From Iris pallida (Eukaryota > Streptophyta > Magnoliopsida > Asparagales > Iridaceae), in NCBI GenBank assembly GCA_029216955.1, contig JANAVB010002199.1, forward strand, positions 13,757,417 to 13,821,416: a DNA stretch of 64,000 nucleotides, read 5' to 3'. The notes beneath the pieces were generated by a model. It searched no databases and had not been told where the DNA came from. It was given only the letters and a program-made list of their open reading frames with translations. The number at the start of each line of letters is the position of its first letter. The stretch's first letter is position 1. This document shows, one piece after another, positions 1-11,909 of the stretch. Position numbers and translations under genes: made by a program.

Positions 1-21
1 CATATTTGGCCTACAACTAAC

Positions 22-110
22 CTGTAGGAGCAAAGGGAGGATCATCAACAATATTGGTAGCTGGGATAGGGATTTTCTCTTGACCTCCACTTATGTCATC
101 GCAGACCAAT
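22..110 (-). CDS. Internal exon of a KRYPTONITE/SUVH4-like histone H3K9 methyltransferase gene (partial)
   Basis: On the minus strand an 89-bp open segment lies between a splice acceptor (ATTAATAG at about 111-118) and a strong donor (CTACAG|GTTAGT, GT at 21-20). It encodes about 29 codons containing LVCDDISGGQEKIPIPATN followed by a VDDPP..PTG stretch. From memory of the family, this is the segment at the start of the pre-SET region of SUVH4-type SET-domain methyltransferases (DISGGQE, then N.VDDPP). These nuclear enzymes methylate H3K9 and work with CHG DNA methylation on transposons. The exon starts in phase 2 and ends in phase 1. The next exon would be left of the window; the previous one is not visible, so the gene is either interrupted by a very long repeat-filled intron or broken. 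The assignment rests on one short exon; exon status is more certain than family. Confidence 0.55.
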
Positions 111-222
111 CTATTAATAAAGATGATTAGTTTTATGCTGCAAGATGCGCATATGATGCTACAGCAGTTGCTTACTGGTACTAAAAGAAGAAATCTAGAG
201 AACAAAATATCATCTACACAGA

Positions 223-779
223 GGGACTGTTTGGTTTTTTCTAAATGGAAATATCATGCAACAAATGTTGCATGAAGCATTTGTTGTAATAAATGGTGCC
301 GCAAATGTTCCATTGTTTGGATTGATGTAATTGGATGGTTGATTGCAACTTTTGTTGTTGTAAAAACAAATCCTTTGCTTGGTCATTGTTCTAAAAATCG
401 GAAAATAAAACCGGCACACTGGCGCTAGGTAGTCATGGGGCGCCTAGATGCTAGTCGACACCTAGGCGGAATTAGGCGGCGACTAGATGCTAGACGCCTG
501 CCCGACTACCGCCTAGCGACTTTTACAATCTTGTGCATGGTTGACTTAAATGAAGATAGAATGAGTGAAATTTGTGTAAATAGTATAATTAATGTAATAA
601 ACGTTGTCGTAAGTGGTGTTGTGGTCATTTTGACCGCAGCAAATGTCGTGGTAGTTGGAGGAATTGATGAACATTTGTTGCACCATTTCCACCATTTACA
701 TCACAACAAAAATTAGAATTTGTGTAAATTGTGCAACAAATGTTTCATGTATCTCCATTAGCAGGCAACCAAACACCCC
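223..779. mobile_element. MITE-like element with imperfect terminal inverted repeats
   Basis: The left end GGGACTGTTTGGTT and the reverse complement of the right end (GGGGTGTTTGGTTG) match imperfectly. The similarity continues inward for about 50 bp (ATGGAAATATCATG.. versus ATGGAGATACATG.., then CAACAAATGTTGCA-like words). No coding frame is convincing. The middle (about 425-525) holds several GCCTAGGCGG / CCGCCTAGCG words in both orientations, a palindromic pattern common in plant dispersed repeats. No clear target-site duplication is visible, so the exact ends and superfamily are uncertain; TGTTTGGTT-type ends suggest an hAT-like or similar DNA transposon derivative. Confidence 0.4.
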
Positions 780-1612
780 AAAAAGTAAAAAAGAGATAAA
801 GAGAAGACATTATAAGATGAGGAATTGTAGCACCCATATTCTGAATACGTATTTTTGGTTAAGCCTGCATGTATCATGGACCTGTATTTTATTTTCTCAG
901 ATTCTGGCCTGTAATTGTATTTCTGGCTCGACTTGCAGATTTTGGGTTTTCTCGTGAAATGGGTTTTGACTTGGCTTGGTTTTATATTGTGGAGAGGGTT
1001 TGGTTTGGTTTGGTTTATCATGAGAGGGGCACTTTAACCTACACTCCACCCTCAACACAACACAACCCACCTCCATTAAATCCCACCTAACTTTTCTCTC
1101 TCCTCTTTATTTTTCATTTACTTCTCCATCTCCTTCTTCTTCCTTCCTCTACACAACTCACCAACACCCATAGACAAGTGCACCTTGCCACCACATGAGA
1201 ATCACTTTTTATTTGTCCATTAGCTAGATTAGACCATGGAGATTAACTTTAGAACTTGGCATTTTGTGATTTGGAGTCTCCATTGTTCTAGATCTAAGTT
1301 TTCTCTATTTTCGGATTTACATGGTTTTGATCTATTTTAGTTGAGATTTTGTGGGTTTTGATGCTTCCATGTGGAAGAGAATTCAATTTTACTCAAGTTA
1401 GAACTTTGAAAATCTAGATTTGGCTTTGATTTGACAAAGATATGAAAATTTGAATTTCTTGGTGTTCTTGGTGTTCTTCTCGGCCTGGAGTAGCAGCCTG
1501 CAGCCTGCGCTCTTTAGCGCAGTGCTGGACTGCGCATCCCCTCTCTCGGCCTGCGCTCTTTAGCGCAGCGCCGACCGCGCAGCTTGCCTCTTGGCGAACT
1601 GCGCTCAACCCG

Positions 1613-1870
1613 AGTGCGCATGGATTCATGCGCAGTCTGCTCATGCGCAGTCCGTTCATGCGCAGTCTGCTCATGCGCAGTCCGTTCATGCGCAGTCTGC
1701 TCATGCGCAGTCCGTCCCTGCGCAATCTGACCCTGCGCCATCCATTCCTGCGCAACCTGATCCAGCGCAATCCATCTGCTGCGCCCTCCACCCCTGCGCA
1801 GTTGGTACCCTGCGCAGCTCACCCCTGCGCAGTTGGCTCCTGGCGTACTTGACTCCTGCGCAACCCGACC
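1613..1870. repeat. Tandem 15/30-bp repeats built on CATGCGCAGTC inside the solo LTR
   Basis: Units alternate CATGCGCAGTCTGCT and CATGCGCAGTCCGTT, then decay into CCTGCGCAATCTGAC-like variants to about 1870. The length is a multiple of three, so all frames stay open and give spurious repetitive ORFs on both strands. The GCGCAGTC core also appears in the Tat-lineage element in this window. Confidence 0.85.
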
Positions 1871-2084
1871 CCAGGGACCCTTGTGCAATCTGTCCAATCA
1901 TGGAGATTTAGTTTTATTTTTCCTTAAGCTTGGCTCTTCTATAGCCCTGTATATTGATATTTTATTAGATATTTTACGCCCATTTTATATCCTTACGCCT
2001 TTTGTCGTGAACTTGATTTTACTTAATATGTTTGGAATGACTATTGTACATGGCATGGTATGACAAGGAACTAGCATAACACGA

Positions 2085-2330
2085 CAGTGACCCGTAGTGG
2101 TGCACTCCTGACATGACCAACCTGACTTGATAGTGGCCCGTCGTGGCGCACTCCTGACAAGTACCCTGACATGATTAATCTTGATACTTGATAACTTGAT
2201 AGTGGGCCGTGGCGGCGCACTCTTGACTTGTACCTGACTTGACTTGTAACTTGTAACTTGTTACATGACTTGACTTGATGCTGTTGCGACGGCTAACTTG
2301 ACTTGTATAACCAACTCTGACACCGTGGGT
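2085..2330. repeat. Degenerate 55-65-bp tandem repeats in the solo LTR
   Basis: The phrase GTGGCCCGTCGTGGCGCACTC, preceded by TGACTTGATA, recurs with changes at about 2086, 2132 and 2200. It is interleaved with runs of TGACTTG/TAACTTG. Non-coding. Confidence 0.6.
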
Positions 2331-4377
2331 GTTCCTGCTTGCTTGCTCGTGCAATCCACTTGTCTTGTCTTGCATCATGTCTAGGACGTGACTCCCTGGT
2401 TTCCCACGGTCAGGGATTCGCACTGAACATGGATTAGGCTAATGATTAGATCTAACTATAGTTCATGGAGAATTTCCAGTCACAGGCAATCTTGTTATCT
2501 GGGCGCCCTTAATTGGACTTGTAGCTTGCCGACGAGTAGAGCACATTTCCAGCACACCGTCGCGTGTTGCACCCTCTAAGTCACCTAAGGGTACATTTGT
2601 CTCCCGGGCGATGTATCCACCTATACTCTCAACCCGCGAAAGGATAACTGGATAGTCTGCAGGGCTTGGGACTGAAAAATTCTCACTTGCATCTTGTTAG
2701 TAATTAGGCTTGTGATAACCCTAGTTAGTTAAGTAGTAAGCCGTAGTACTTGCTTGGCCGTGATTGATTGGATGGAGTCTAGTCCCGCTTGTCCTGTCCT
2801 GATCCTGTACAAGGTTATGACATGACATGGCTACTCGTGCTTTACCTTAATCATGATTAATTGCAGGTCCTGATTTCTTGTATTTTATCTTGCCGATAAA
2901 TGGTGGGAGAAACCAAGTTCCGTTCAGACGAAGGGTTACAACCCCGGTCCTTGTTTGGTTTACGGGTTGTAACCTGGTTATCTGAAGAGTCCCATGGTTA
3001 TCTCATCGTATATCACCTGCCAGGTTTCTTCTTAATAATTGTCTTTATTATGTAATTAGTTTCTTATGATCTGATATGCTGGCTTTTGTTCTTATTTCGT
3101 GGCCTCCTTTGTGGCACTTGCTCTTTCTGGGGTTTGACCCAGCTGGTTTTGTGTGGCCAGATTTCGGAGCAGCTCCCGAGGATCTACCGAACCTCCAGCC
3201 CGATGGTGGCGACTAGAAGGAAACCGGGCTACGAGTGGATTTTCTATTTTGTTTCGCTCACTCTATTGTAAAATTATTCTTTTGAGGCGTTTAGCCGACG
3301 AGCACCTGTTAGCTCGATGCACTTTACTTACTGTCTGCCTACGGGCTGTAAACATGATTAACAAATCCTACGGTTGATCATGTATGACTTAACTCTTGCT
3401 AGTCCTAGCATTTTGTACGACTAGCTTCATGATCAGCTGATATGTAATATTGGGACGCATTTTATTGTATATTGGTGGTCAAACATCTTGTGATTATATT
3501 AGTTGGTTGAGATTGAGACAATAGGATAATTTATGACCTTAAGAGACTGATGGCTTGTAGATAAACCCTCACATATCTAGACAGCCGTGACCGTATGGTG
3601 AGATGGATTCCATTTCATTATACGTAGCTGGCTATGTCTGCCCCCGCTCTCCAGTATTCTGGTTCTGGGGCGTGACAGGAATGCATGATTTGTCCTACTT
3701 GTCAAACTATTTTCAGTTGATGTAAGCCATAAAAAATTGCTATATTGACAAAGCAGGTGTCTAATAAACCAGTTGGATAAGAAAATGCAATAAAAACTCA
3801 ACAGTAGATTTCCTGGTTGTAGATGAAAACATACATCATAAAAAGAAAAGCAAAAGTCCAATTGCTATTAAGTGGACCAGTAGCTTACACTCAGTTTTCA
3901 AATAAACTAAGTGGACTATTTCCAAAAGATTGCCAGTATAGGTGAAAACAGCAGAAGTGCAGTAATAATGACACTACCTGACACGACATACTAACAAGGT
4001 AAGGAAGCCCAAAAGAAAGAAGAAGAAGGGAGCCCAAAAGAAAGAAGAAGAAGGGGGGGGGGGGGGTGTTGCGGGATTCATACTTCAAGGCCAAAGAACT
4101 ATCTACATGTTGATTTTCATCATAACTAAATATAAAAAATGTATGTTTCAACTTTAAACCAGAGTAATCCAGCATATTCTTTGTTTCTTATCTCTCTTCC
4201 TAAATTTTGAAACTTCCCTAACCTCTCTCTTCTCCAATCACAAGTATTTTATTACCAAGTTCCCTACTAAAGTGTCCAAACACAAATTTTCATAGCATTG
4301 TTATCATGGCAAAGGACAAGTCATGTTTGAGTTACATGGTTTTTACTTACTACTTGAATTTGAGAAGAACTTGTATT

Positions 4378-4961
4378 CATAGTTATTAAGGCGCAAGTGG
4401 CACCATGAAGCAAAGGACCTTCAGTACTGAAGCGCGACACGCAAGGGGAATAGGGTAAGCCTCATAAAGGCGAAGCGTACACTTATTCAAACTTATATAA
4501 ATATTTCTATAAATCATGTAACAAATATTACTTATAAGCAAATGAATACTAACTTATTGATGATTTAGTGCTTTATATTGAAATATCACAGAGGATATTC
4601 AGGATTCAAGCACACTTATTCAAAGGATGCCCGGGGCTGTCTTTTAGTTTTTACACAATAATGTAACTAATCATGTTTTTAATATTTTAGTTGAACAAAA
4701 TAGGCAATAACATACTAATACTCTAATAGAGGTACCAAGAATCCAAATTAAAAAAGGAAAATTAAATTAGAACTTACCTTCACAGGGTCAGTAAAAAAAA
4801 GTAAAAATAACATATAAAAGTAGAATATGTATGAAGCGTCTCAAATGAGCTTGAATCTTGCCAAGAGGCATGGCCATGAAGGGAGCCTCGTAACACCAAC
4901 ATTAAGGCATTAACGGATGAACCATGTGAGCCTTGCGCCTGAAGTGCGCTTTTAAACTATG
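4378..4961. mobile_element. MITE-like dispersed repeat with GCGC-rich inverted ends
   Basis: The left end CATAGTTATTAAGGCGCAAG and the reverse complement of the right end (CATAGTTTAAAAGCGCACTT..CAGGCGCAAGG) form an imperfect inverted repeat around an AT-rich, non-coding core. The same element is present at 43952-44525 in the duplicated block. Family not identified. Confidence 0.45.
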
Positions 4962-5791
4962 TTTCTATCTATTTTGTCTATTTGTGTTCAGTCATGATTG
5001 ATGTGGACAAGTACTTCTTTTGTTTGGTTTAGGATTTGTCTGTATCAGAGAAGTAGTTTCTTGATACCTGATTGAAAAGTTAATCTTGATGGCCAAGACT
5101 GTATTGCTATTTAAAAAAGTTTTTTCTTGGTGGCCATGTCTCTATAGTTAGATAAGAAATGTACTCAAAACCTTTTGGATTTGGATGGAAGGTGTTTTTG
5201 CTTAATCTATTAGAGATGCATGAGGAATACAGAGGGGTAAGCCCAAAACCTAGCCATAATATTTCATCTTCCCTCTTCTATGTTTCTTCATACCTATGTT
5301 GCACCGATACAGATACAACACGACACAGGAAGAGACAGGGGCACAGATATGGCACCTAGTTTGTTGTAACTAGGTATCCGGATTGTGTCCGATACGTGGT
5401 TAATACGAAAAGGCTCAAATTTTTAGAGTGCATGTGCTTCCTTGGTTGCTACCATATAACTGATTTCTCCCTTATTTGTTGCCACCGACACATCAAGCCT
5501 ACCTTTTCTCCTTGTTGTAGAATCCATCCTGACGTGCTGCCTGCCCGCGGCAGCCACCAGACTGCCAACACCGTATCTAGGGTTTGTTGATGATTGTAGT
5601 TGTTAGTCTCGAAACAAGATCTATATGGAAGAACAATCAGAGACAGACCTACAAACAAGTTTGCTCTCTGTTCTGAGTAACGATCAGAGACATAGACTTC
5701 CTGCAAACTAGTTTGCTCTCTGTTCTGAGTTATAGGACTTCGGAGATATATGTGCAAACAAGCTTGCACAAAAGAACCTCAAGCCAACTGG

Positions 5792-8676
5792 TGTAAGCCC
5801 CCTAAATTTTAGGGCTCTTTTAAAAAAATGAATTATTTTCCATAAATAATTTTATTTGATCATTAAATGTACCTTTCCGTTACTTTGATTTTTGGAGCGC
5901 CAGGGATGTCAATCTCTCGGAACTTCCTTCATGAGTTTTGTAGTAGGCAAGATTATCTTCATTATGATATATCATGTCCCACTCAGACTTGTCCCCTTAC
6001 ATTCTATTTACCTCGCACAACTTTTTCGTCAATTTAGGCCATTGGACCATCTCCCGTAAACTTGACCTAACTTCCAATGTTATTTTGGGGCTCAACATCG
6101 ATCCAACCTAATCGACCCAATATATGGCTTTGACCTGAAACTACTGCACACATGCCAAGGGTGTGCCACTCAATTGAGTTCCCTTGTGCAATTTATTTTT
6201 AAATGACACACGAGACCCAGTTAATAAACTCTTGGAGTATATTTCGGTTCGATAAACCCTACTGTCTCCAAACTAGGTCGACGAGCCTTGGTAAAGTCTA
6301 TGTAGGTTGCCATGACCAAGTGGAGTCATTCTAAATTTACTTTTGGATGTTATTAAGCGAAATAGGTTAAATCCAATTTTATTTATATATTTATTATATT
6401 TATAGTAGCATAATACCATATATATATTGCCTTAGTCATGGTTAAGTTGAGATGTATATCGACTAGGAATTGTGGCGCAGATAGTGTAGTCGTGGGCCTT
6501 GACTAGTGTGTTAGCCATGCTAAGGAAAGCCTAACCATAGCGGTGTCCCAACTAGAAAAACTAGTCAAAGTTGTGACTTGACCCCTATAGATGATTTAAT
6601 TAGTCAATTAGTAAGACTTTTGACTTTTTAGGAGACCCGGTTGCGCTAACTAGCCCAGACGTGACCCGAGCCAAATCCAAACCCATGTAGACAGACATTA
6701 CGTCCAAAAATGTCCATGTAGACGTATATTTTATATACGTTTTGTAAGTTATTTTAAATTGTCCAAATCATTCTTTACCATAGCAATTATTATCAATCTT
6801 CCTATGGGCTAACCTAGATGTATATGCAAGTATAAATACACCCTTGATGTACTAACATCAACCGTTTATAGGTATATTAGTTTTATGGGTCCTAGCCCAT
6901 ACTATTAGTCTATCCCTTAAACAAAACACACCTAGTAGGTTCCATCCTTACAGGAAACCCAAACCATACTATGTGATGAACTTCCCTAACCAAGACGCCC
7001 AAGGCCTCTCTCTACTTGCACAGACCCGGTCTCTCATCCTCCATATATAACAAACAACTCCTTCATGAATAACCTAGCCGCACACATGGTTTTCCTCCAT
7101 GCTGCTTCTTTTCCTCCTCTTCATCATTCCAAGGCCTAAAAGAAAAAAATACCTAACCCTAATTCTCTTCTCCTTCCTCCTTCTTAATGGCCGAAGCCAT
7201 TACTGCTCCTGCTGCTGCTGTTGTGGGTGCTCTCAGCTGCACCCTGGCTGGCCGCCGCCGCCGTCGCCACTTACCACCCCGCGCACCACCGTCCGACACC
7301 CCCTGACCGCCTCGCGAACCACCCTGAGTAACACCACCATGGCAGCGCGCGCCCACGCGTGCAGCACTGGTACAGCGCAGTCGCTGTGTTGTCCGACTCC
7401 GGTGGTCTAGGCGTGGTCATGCCCTGCCACCGTGCACCGGCGACCTCCACGCGCCACCGGCGACCACCAGCGCCCCACCCTAGCACGTCCCTGCTCTCTC
7501 CGGTGATCGCAGGAAGTCGATTTCGACTTCAGAGTCGAAATTCCGTCGGGGACGTCAAAAATTGGATCTCGAGGCAGCGACTTCGTGCACGTTTGTCGAG
7601 AAATCAGATCGTTGGATCGTCGAACTCTCTTCTCCGTTGCAATCTCGGTATATACTCCTTCGCTCACCTAAAATTTCAACCGTTAATTGGATCGTTTGAT
7701 AGATCAAAACTGGCCACCAAGTGGACCGCTTAAATTGTATTATTTTTGGACAGTTTCATGGAGCCAACTTCGCGGATTTGTTTCTCTCGTCGAAGCTCCG
7801 GTCGACGAACCACCAACTCCGCAGCACAGCCGGTATAACCACATTCGTGCCATAAAAATTCCAGCTTCATAGGATGGCGTTTGGTTGGTTGAAATCAATG
7901 TCAAAGTTGGCCTCTCAAAACTGTAATTTTTAACTTGCAAAATTCTAATTTTGGACTCGGAACTTCGGATTCCAATTCCTACGCCACTAGTGGACTCGTG
8001 GCGTCGTTCTGGCAAAAATTGATATATAATTTACTGAGTTTGGAGCAAAGTGGCCCCGACACGCATTTTGGTGCAAATTGGGTCCCTTTGTCCGAGTCAA
8101 TGGGTCATTTTGAGATCGACCCATCTGAATCCAATTCTGGATATACTGTTGGGTTCGTATCGTCATTCTGAACTCGTTGACATATAATTTGCTAGATTTA
8201 GATAACTTTGGCTCAGCACGTATTTCCGTGCAAACCAGGTCCCAAGGTCCAGGTCAACGGATCATTTTGAGACCGACTCATCGGAATCCAATTTCGGATA
8301 TAGTGTTGGGTCCGTATCCTCATTCTGGACTCGTGGACATATAATTTGCTAGGTTTAGATGACTTGCATCCTGGCACATTTTTCGGTACAAAGTGGATCC
8401 AATGGCGTACAATATTTTGGTCCAAATTACCATTTTGCCCATGTATCCACATTAGACTTATGGATAGACTATTCCAGCTAATTTGACCATTCTGGACACG
8501 TTGGTGATGTTTGTTTCATCATCCGACGACGTCTGTAGATTTTTCTTTATGTATCACCCTTAATTATAATTAATTCTTATTATGTTCGTATTTCGGAATC
8601 CGCACGTCAAAACTGAGATCAGTCGATTCGAGTGATCTCGCATCGCTGAAATTGACTTAGTTGACCATGTGGATCG
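5792..8676 (+). mobile_element. Probable 5' part of an unidentified LTR, interrupted by chromovirus A
   Basis: The segment starts TGTAAGCCCCC, a typical plant gypsy LTR start. It contains a plausible core promoter (CCATATATAACA at about 7042-7053) followed by a CT-rich, then GC-rich leader (7080-7500). It runs without a gene to the chromovirus insertion site. Its other end would lie beyond the chromovirus array, so neither a CA terminus nor a target-site duplication can be seen. The alternative is ordinary intergenic DNA. The small ORFs over 7099-7733 are GC-rich low-complexity frames with no recognisable domain. Confidence 0.35.
7995..8410. repeat. Degenerate tandem repeats of about 157 bp
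   Basis: The word GA(C/T)ATATAATTT recurs at about 8022, 8180 and 8336. Around it are shared blocks: TCATTTTGAGA.CGAC, AATCCAATT.(T/C)GGATATA, TGTTGGGT.CGTATC, and CATTCTG.ACTCG. About two and a half units are present, and the same array occurs at about 54990-55405. Non-coding. Confidence 0.65.
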
Positions 8677-8681
8677 CCACG

Positions 8682-11600
8682 TGTCACGCCCCAGAACCAG
8701 AATACTGGAGAGCGGGGGAATGACTCAGCCAGCTACGTATTACGGGTAGATGAATACCGTATAATACGATCAATGCTGTCTAAAAGACAAGGGGGTGCAT
8801 ACTACATGAAAGTCTTGCTATGGTCACTTCACATCTATTGTTTTAATCATTCAAACAAGAAACAGAAATAGAGAACATGTAAGATAAAGCAGTAAGGCGT
8901 CCCAAACGCTCAGTCAAAATGTTCTTGATATCTGGCTTTACAAAACATAGCCAGATGATGTAGCAAAGTATACACAATTGTTATCAGCTGCAGTCTGACT
9001 TAATTACAATTATGCAAAAGTAAGTGCAAGACAATCCGACTAACATGTCGGTGCCAAACGGCAAAGTATAAAGTAAATAACAAAACGAGCGGGGAGGTAA
9101 GGAACCCACTCGAGTCCTCCTGCGATCATCCCTCTAGTATTGACCATCTTGGAGGTAGAGGTAAGCTGAGTCCTCGGGAACCGGCTCTAAATCTGGCCAT
9201 GCAAAACCAGAGAGGTTAGACCTCTAATAGCAAGTACCGCAAGGAAGCACGATATGAGACATTAAACCAGTAATTAAGAGAATATAATAATAGATCTCTG
9301 CTTGCTACTGGGATTCACATAACATCACGACACTTCGAACCAACCTCCCAACCAAACAAGGACAGAAGTTGGCCCGTCATGTCCTGATGCTCTGATCATC
9401 TCAGTTAGGTAACAGAGTAGGTACAATACACAAACAAATCAACTTAAACGGCCATCCTACTCCTACGGCTTACTACTGTGAGTCCCAAGTTATCCTGGAA
9501 TTTTACAATAAAGATTTCTCAGTTCTTACTATGGACAAGCAAGGCTAGTCGATCCAATCAATCAATTGCGCCAATCATGAATTAGACGAGTCCCAGCAGG
9601 ATGCCCGTCATCAATATACAATATATAATAAATAGTATAACCAGATACCGCTCCATGCCCGTGTGGCAGGTTTGCTGTATCTGTGGGGACCAGCCGGCCT
9701 GTCGGGCACTACTAGTCCGAAGAGGGCTGCCATGTAAGAACTCGGGAATCCATTCTCTCCATGTAATCATTATTTTTATTTAACTTAATAGTCTCTACGT
9801 TGAGTGAAATCCCATGCCGTGGATCATGGTCATTCGGAATGAGTACTTTCGTACGGGGTACGATATACACAACTCTACAACGATGACCGTGCGGTTAGGT
9901 TTTAGGTCTTACATAGCGTAATGCAACAATCCAAACTAACCACAGAACAATCATGCCTTGACCATAAAGTACACATGCTTCTTTTATAGTAAAATAAATA
10001 AATAAATGAATTGAAGCCTGCATGTGTACCTGTATGTCAATATTCAGGATTGGCCAATCGATTTCAAATATGAACGTGTCTTATTCCATTTAATTCAATA
10101 AGACGACTAGCCAGTCTCTTAGTTCCATCTAGGAATGCATGATCAATAATTAATCAAGATAACAATCAATGTTAATTAATGCCAAATTCGGGAAATAAAC
10201 ATTGGGAAATAAATAATGATTGGGAAATAAATAATCTCATGAGCCGTGGAAAATGAATGGGAAATAAATAATCTCATGCGCTGTGGGAAATGATTGGAAA
10301 ATAAATAATCTCATGCGCTGTGGAAAATGATTGGGGAATAAATAAATCTCATGCACTGTGGGGAATGTTTGGGAAATAAAGAATCTCATGCGCCTGAGGA
10401 ATGATTGGGAAATAAATAATATCATGCGCTGTGGGAAAGGTTGGGAAATAAATAATATCATGCGCCTGAGGGAAATGATTGGAAAATAAATAATATCATG
10501 CGCCTGAGGGAAATAATTGGAAAATAAATAATATCATGCGCTGAGGAATAAGATTGGGAAATAAATAATCTCATGCGCCTGAGGAATGAGATTCTTATGC
10601 GGCTGTGAGATGAGATTGGGAAATAAATAATCCATGCGCCTGAGGAATGAGATTGGGAAATAAATAAACTCATGCGCTGTGGGAATGCGGCTGTGAGATG
10701 AGATTGGGAAATAAATAATCCATGCGCCTGAGGAATGAGATTGGGAAATAAATAAACTCATGCGCTGTGGGAATGCGGCTGTGAGATGAGATTGGGAAAT
10801 AAATAATTCATGCGCCTGAGGAATGAGATTGGGAAATAAATAATCTCATGCGCCTGAGGAATGAGATTGGGAAATAAATAATCTCATGCGCCTGAGGAAT
10901 GAGGTTGGAAAATAAATAATCCATGCGCCTGAGGAATGAGATTGGGAAATAAATAATCTCATGCGCCTGAGGAGTAAGATTGGAAAATAAATAATCTCAT
11001 GCGCCTGAGGAATGAGATTCTTATACGGCTGTGTGCGGCTGGTACTGTTCTTCTTCTCCGAATTTCTGAGAACAGAACCATGGAAGAGAACCATGAAAGC
11101 TATTGCTTCCAAGCTCCATAAATCCTTCATCCCAAGCCCAAATATGGACTTCCATAGGTCAAAATTGGGTAGAACGAAATTCTCTACAACATGGAACCAT
11201 CAAAACTTGAAGATAACAAAGTTTACTAGATCAAAACCTAAGAAATCCGAAAATATAACAAACTTAGATCTACAACAAATCAGCCATGGAAATTGAAAAT
11301 GCTAAGTACTAAAGAGGCTTAGAATCAAGTAAGGAGGATGATGGAACAATAATAATGGGGATCCATCAAGAAGCAAGTTGGCACTTGCCTTGCTCTCCTA
11401 GGTTGGTGGGAGAGTTATGAGGAAGAAGAAGATAAATGAGAAGAAGTAATGAAGAGAGAGAAAGGGTTTGGGGCTTTTAAATGAAGGAGTGGTGGTAGGT
11501 GGGGGGTTTATTTCAGTTCATGATGAACCAACATAATTAAACCAATCTGAGCTGAACCCATAGCAAAGCTGAAGCAGAGTATAAAAGCATAAAGTAAAGT

Positions 11601-11741
11601 GCAGAAATAAAATTGCAGAAAATTAATTAACATAAAATTAAAGGAATTTAAATACAGAGCAATACATGATAAATATAAAATATTTACATTTAAACAGTAC
11701 ATGCATTCTAAAAATACGTATTCTGGGAATGGGAAGTGACA
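8682..11741 (-). repeat. 3' LTR of chromovirus A
   Basis: On the minus strand it runs TGTCACTTCCC (from 11741) to GGGGCGTGACA (at 8682), 3060 bp. TGTCAC and GTGACA form a short terminal inverted repeat. A TATA-like TTTAAAAG (complement of 11474-11481) precedes a CT-rich leader. The LTR contains a minisatellite (10196-11030). The homologous LTRs at 33950-37072 and 55676-58858 are 3123 and 3183 bp; at least part of the difference lies in the minisatellite. Confidence 0.9.
10196..11030. repeat. LTR minisatellite, about 37-40-bp units
   Basis: Units read roughly TTGGGAAATAAATAATCTC then ATGCGCCTGAGGAATGAGA, with CATGCGCTGTGGGAA variants. More than 20 copies are present in this LTR. Unit number and arrangement differ from the arrays at 35455-36355 and 57178-58137. 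The frames through it give the repetitive pseudo-protein FISQSHSSGA and are not genes. Confidence 0.9.
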
Positions 11742-11909
11742 TCTCTACCCTCCTTAGAAAAATTTCGTCCTCGGAATTTCAAATCCAAGCATGATAGAAA
11801 CATCAGAGCTGAACTACTCTAGGTATAAGCAATTTAAGTAAGCAATCATTCTACAATGTCAATAGTATGTAACATATCTATGTTGAACATTCTACGATAC
11901 CAAGCAATT

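Larger units (their letters stand above)
826..3677 (+). mobile_element. Solo LTR of a Tekay/Del-like Ty3/gypsy element
   Basis: The 2852-bp segment begins TGTAGCACCC and ends GGGGCGTGACA. It is flanked by perfect 5-bp target-site duplications GGAAT at 821-825 and 3678-3682. Its first 50 bases (..CATATTCTGAATACGTATTTTT) match the start of the chromovirus A/B/C LTR read on the minus strand, and its last 100 bases match their LTR ends, so it belongs to a related family. There is no internal region between the TSDs, so it is a solo LTR left by LTR-LTR recombination. Short open frames inside it (for example over 1414-1911) are products of the tandem repeats, not genes. Confidence 0.88.
3238..8676. 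repeat. First copy of a duplicated block (host side), repeated at 42812-55675
   Basis: From the GAT at 3238-3240 onward, this stretch is repeated almost base for base from 42812. It covers the last 440 bp of the solo LTR, intergenic DNA, the MITE-like element at 4378-4961, the LTR-like segment from 5792 and the flank of chromovirus A. The second copy is interrupted by element D at the site corresponding to 5677-5681 (GTAAC, unduplicated here). Differences I noticed are single substitutions, a 5-bp indel near 6140 and homopolymer length near 4055-4066. Outside the named elements (3683-4377 and 4962-5791) I recognise no gene. The short ORFs there have no domain features. Confidence 0.9.

Noticed and set aside
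1414..1911. Overlapping repetitive ORFs on both strands (RMNGLRMSRLR, HAQSVHAQS and similar)
   Set aside because: They are the translation of a 15/30-bp tandem repeat in a solo LTR; all frames stay open because the unit length is a multiple of three.
4021..4066. Poly-purine/G-run as a regulatory or structural element
   Set aside because: Simple repeat differing in length between the two copies; best explained by slippage.
7099..7733. GC-rich ORFs on both strands, a possible host gene 5' exon (repeated at 54152-54726)
   Set aside because: Low-complexity composition, no domain, and location in an LTR-like leader; frames do not extend through plausible splice sites.
10237..11130. Minus-strand ORFs with FISQSHSSGAWIIYFP repeats
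   Set aside because: Translation of the LTR minisatellite; also seen at 35701-36461 and 57231-58247. No coding evidence.
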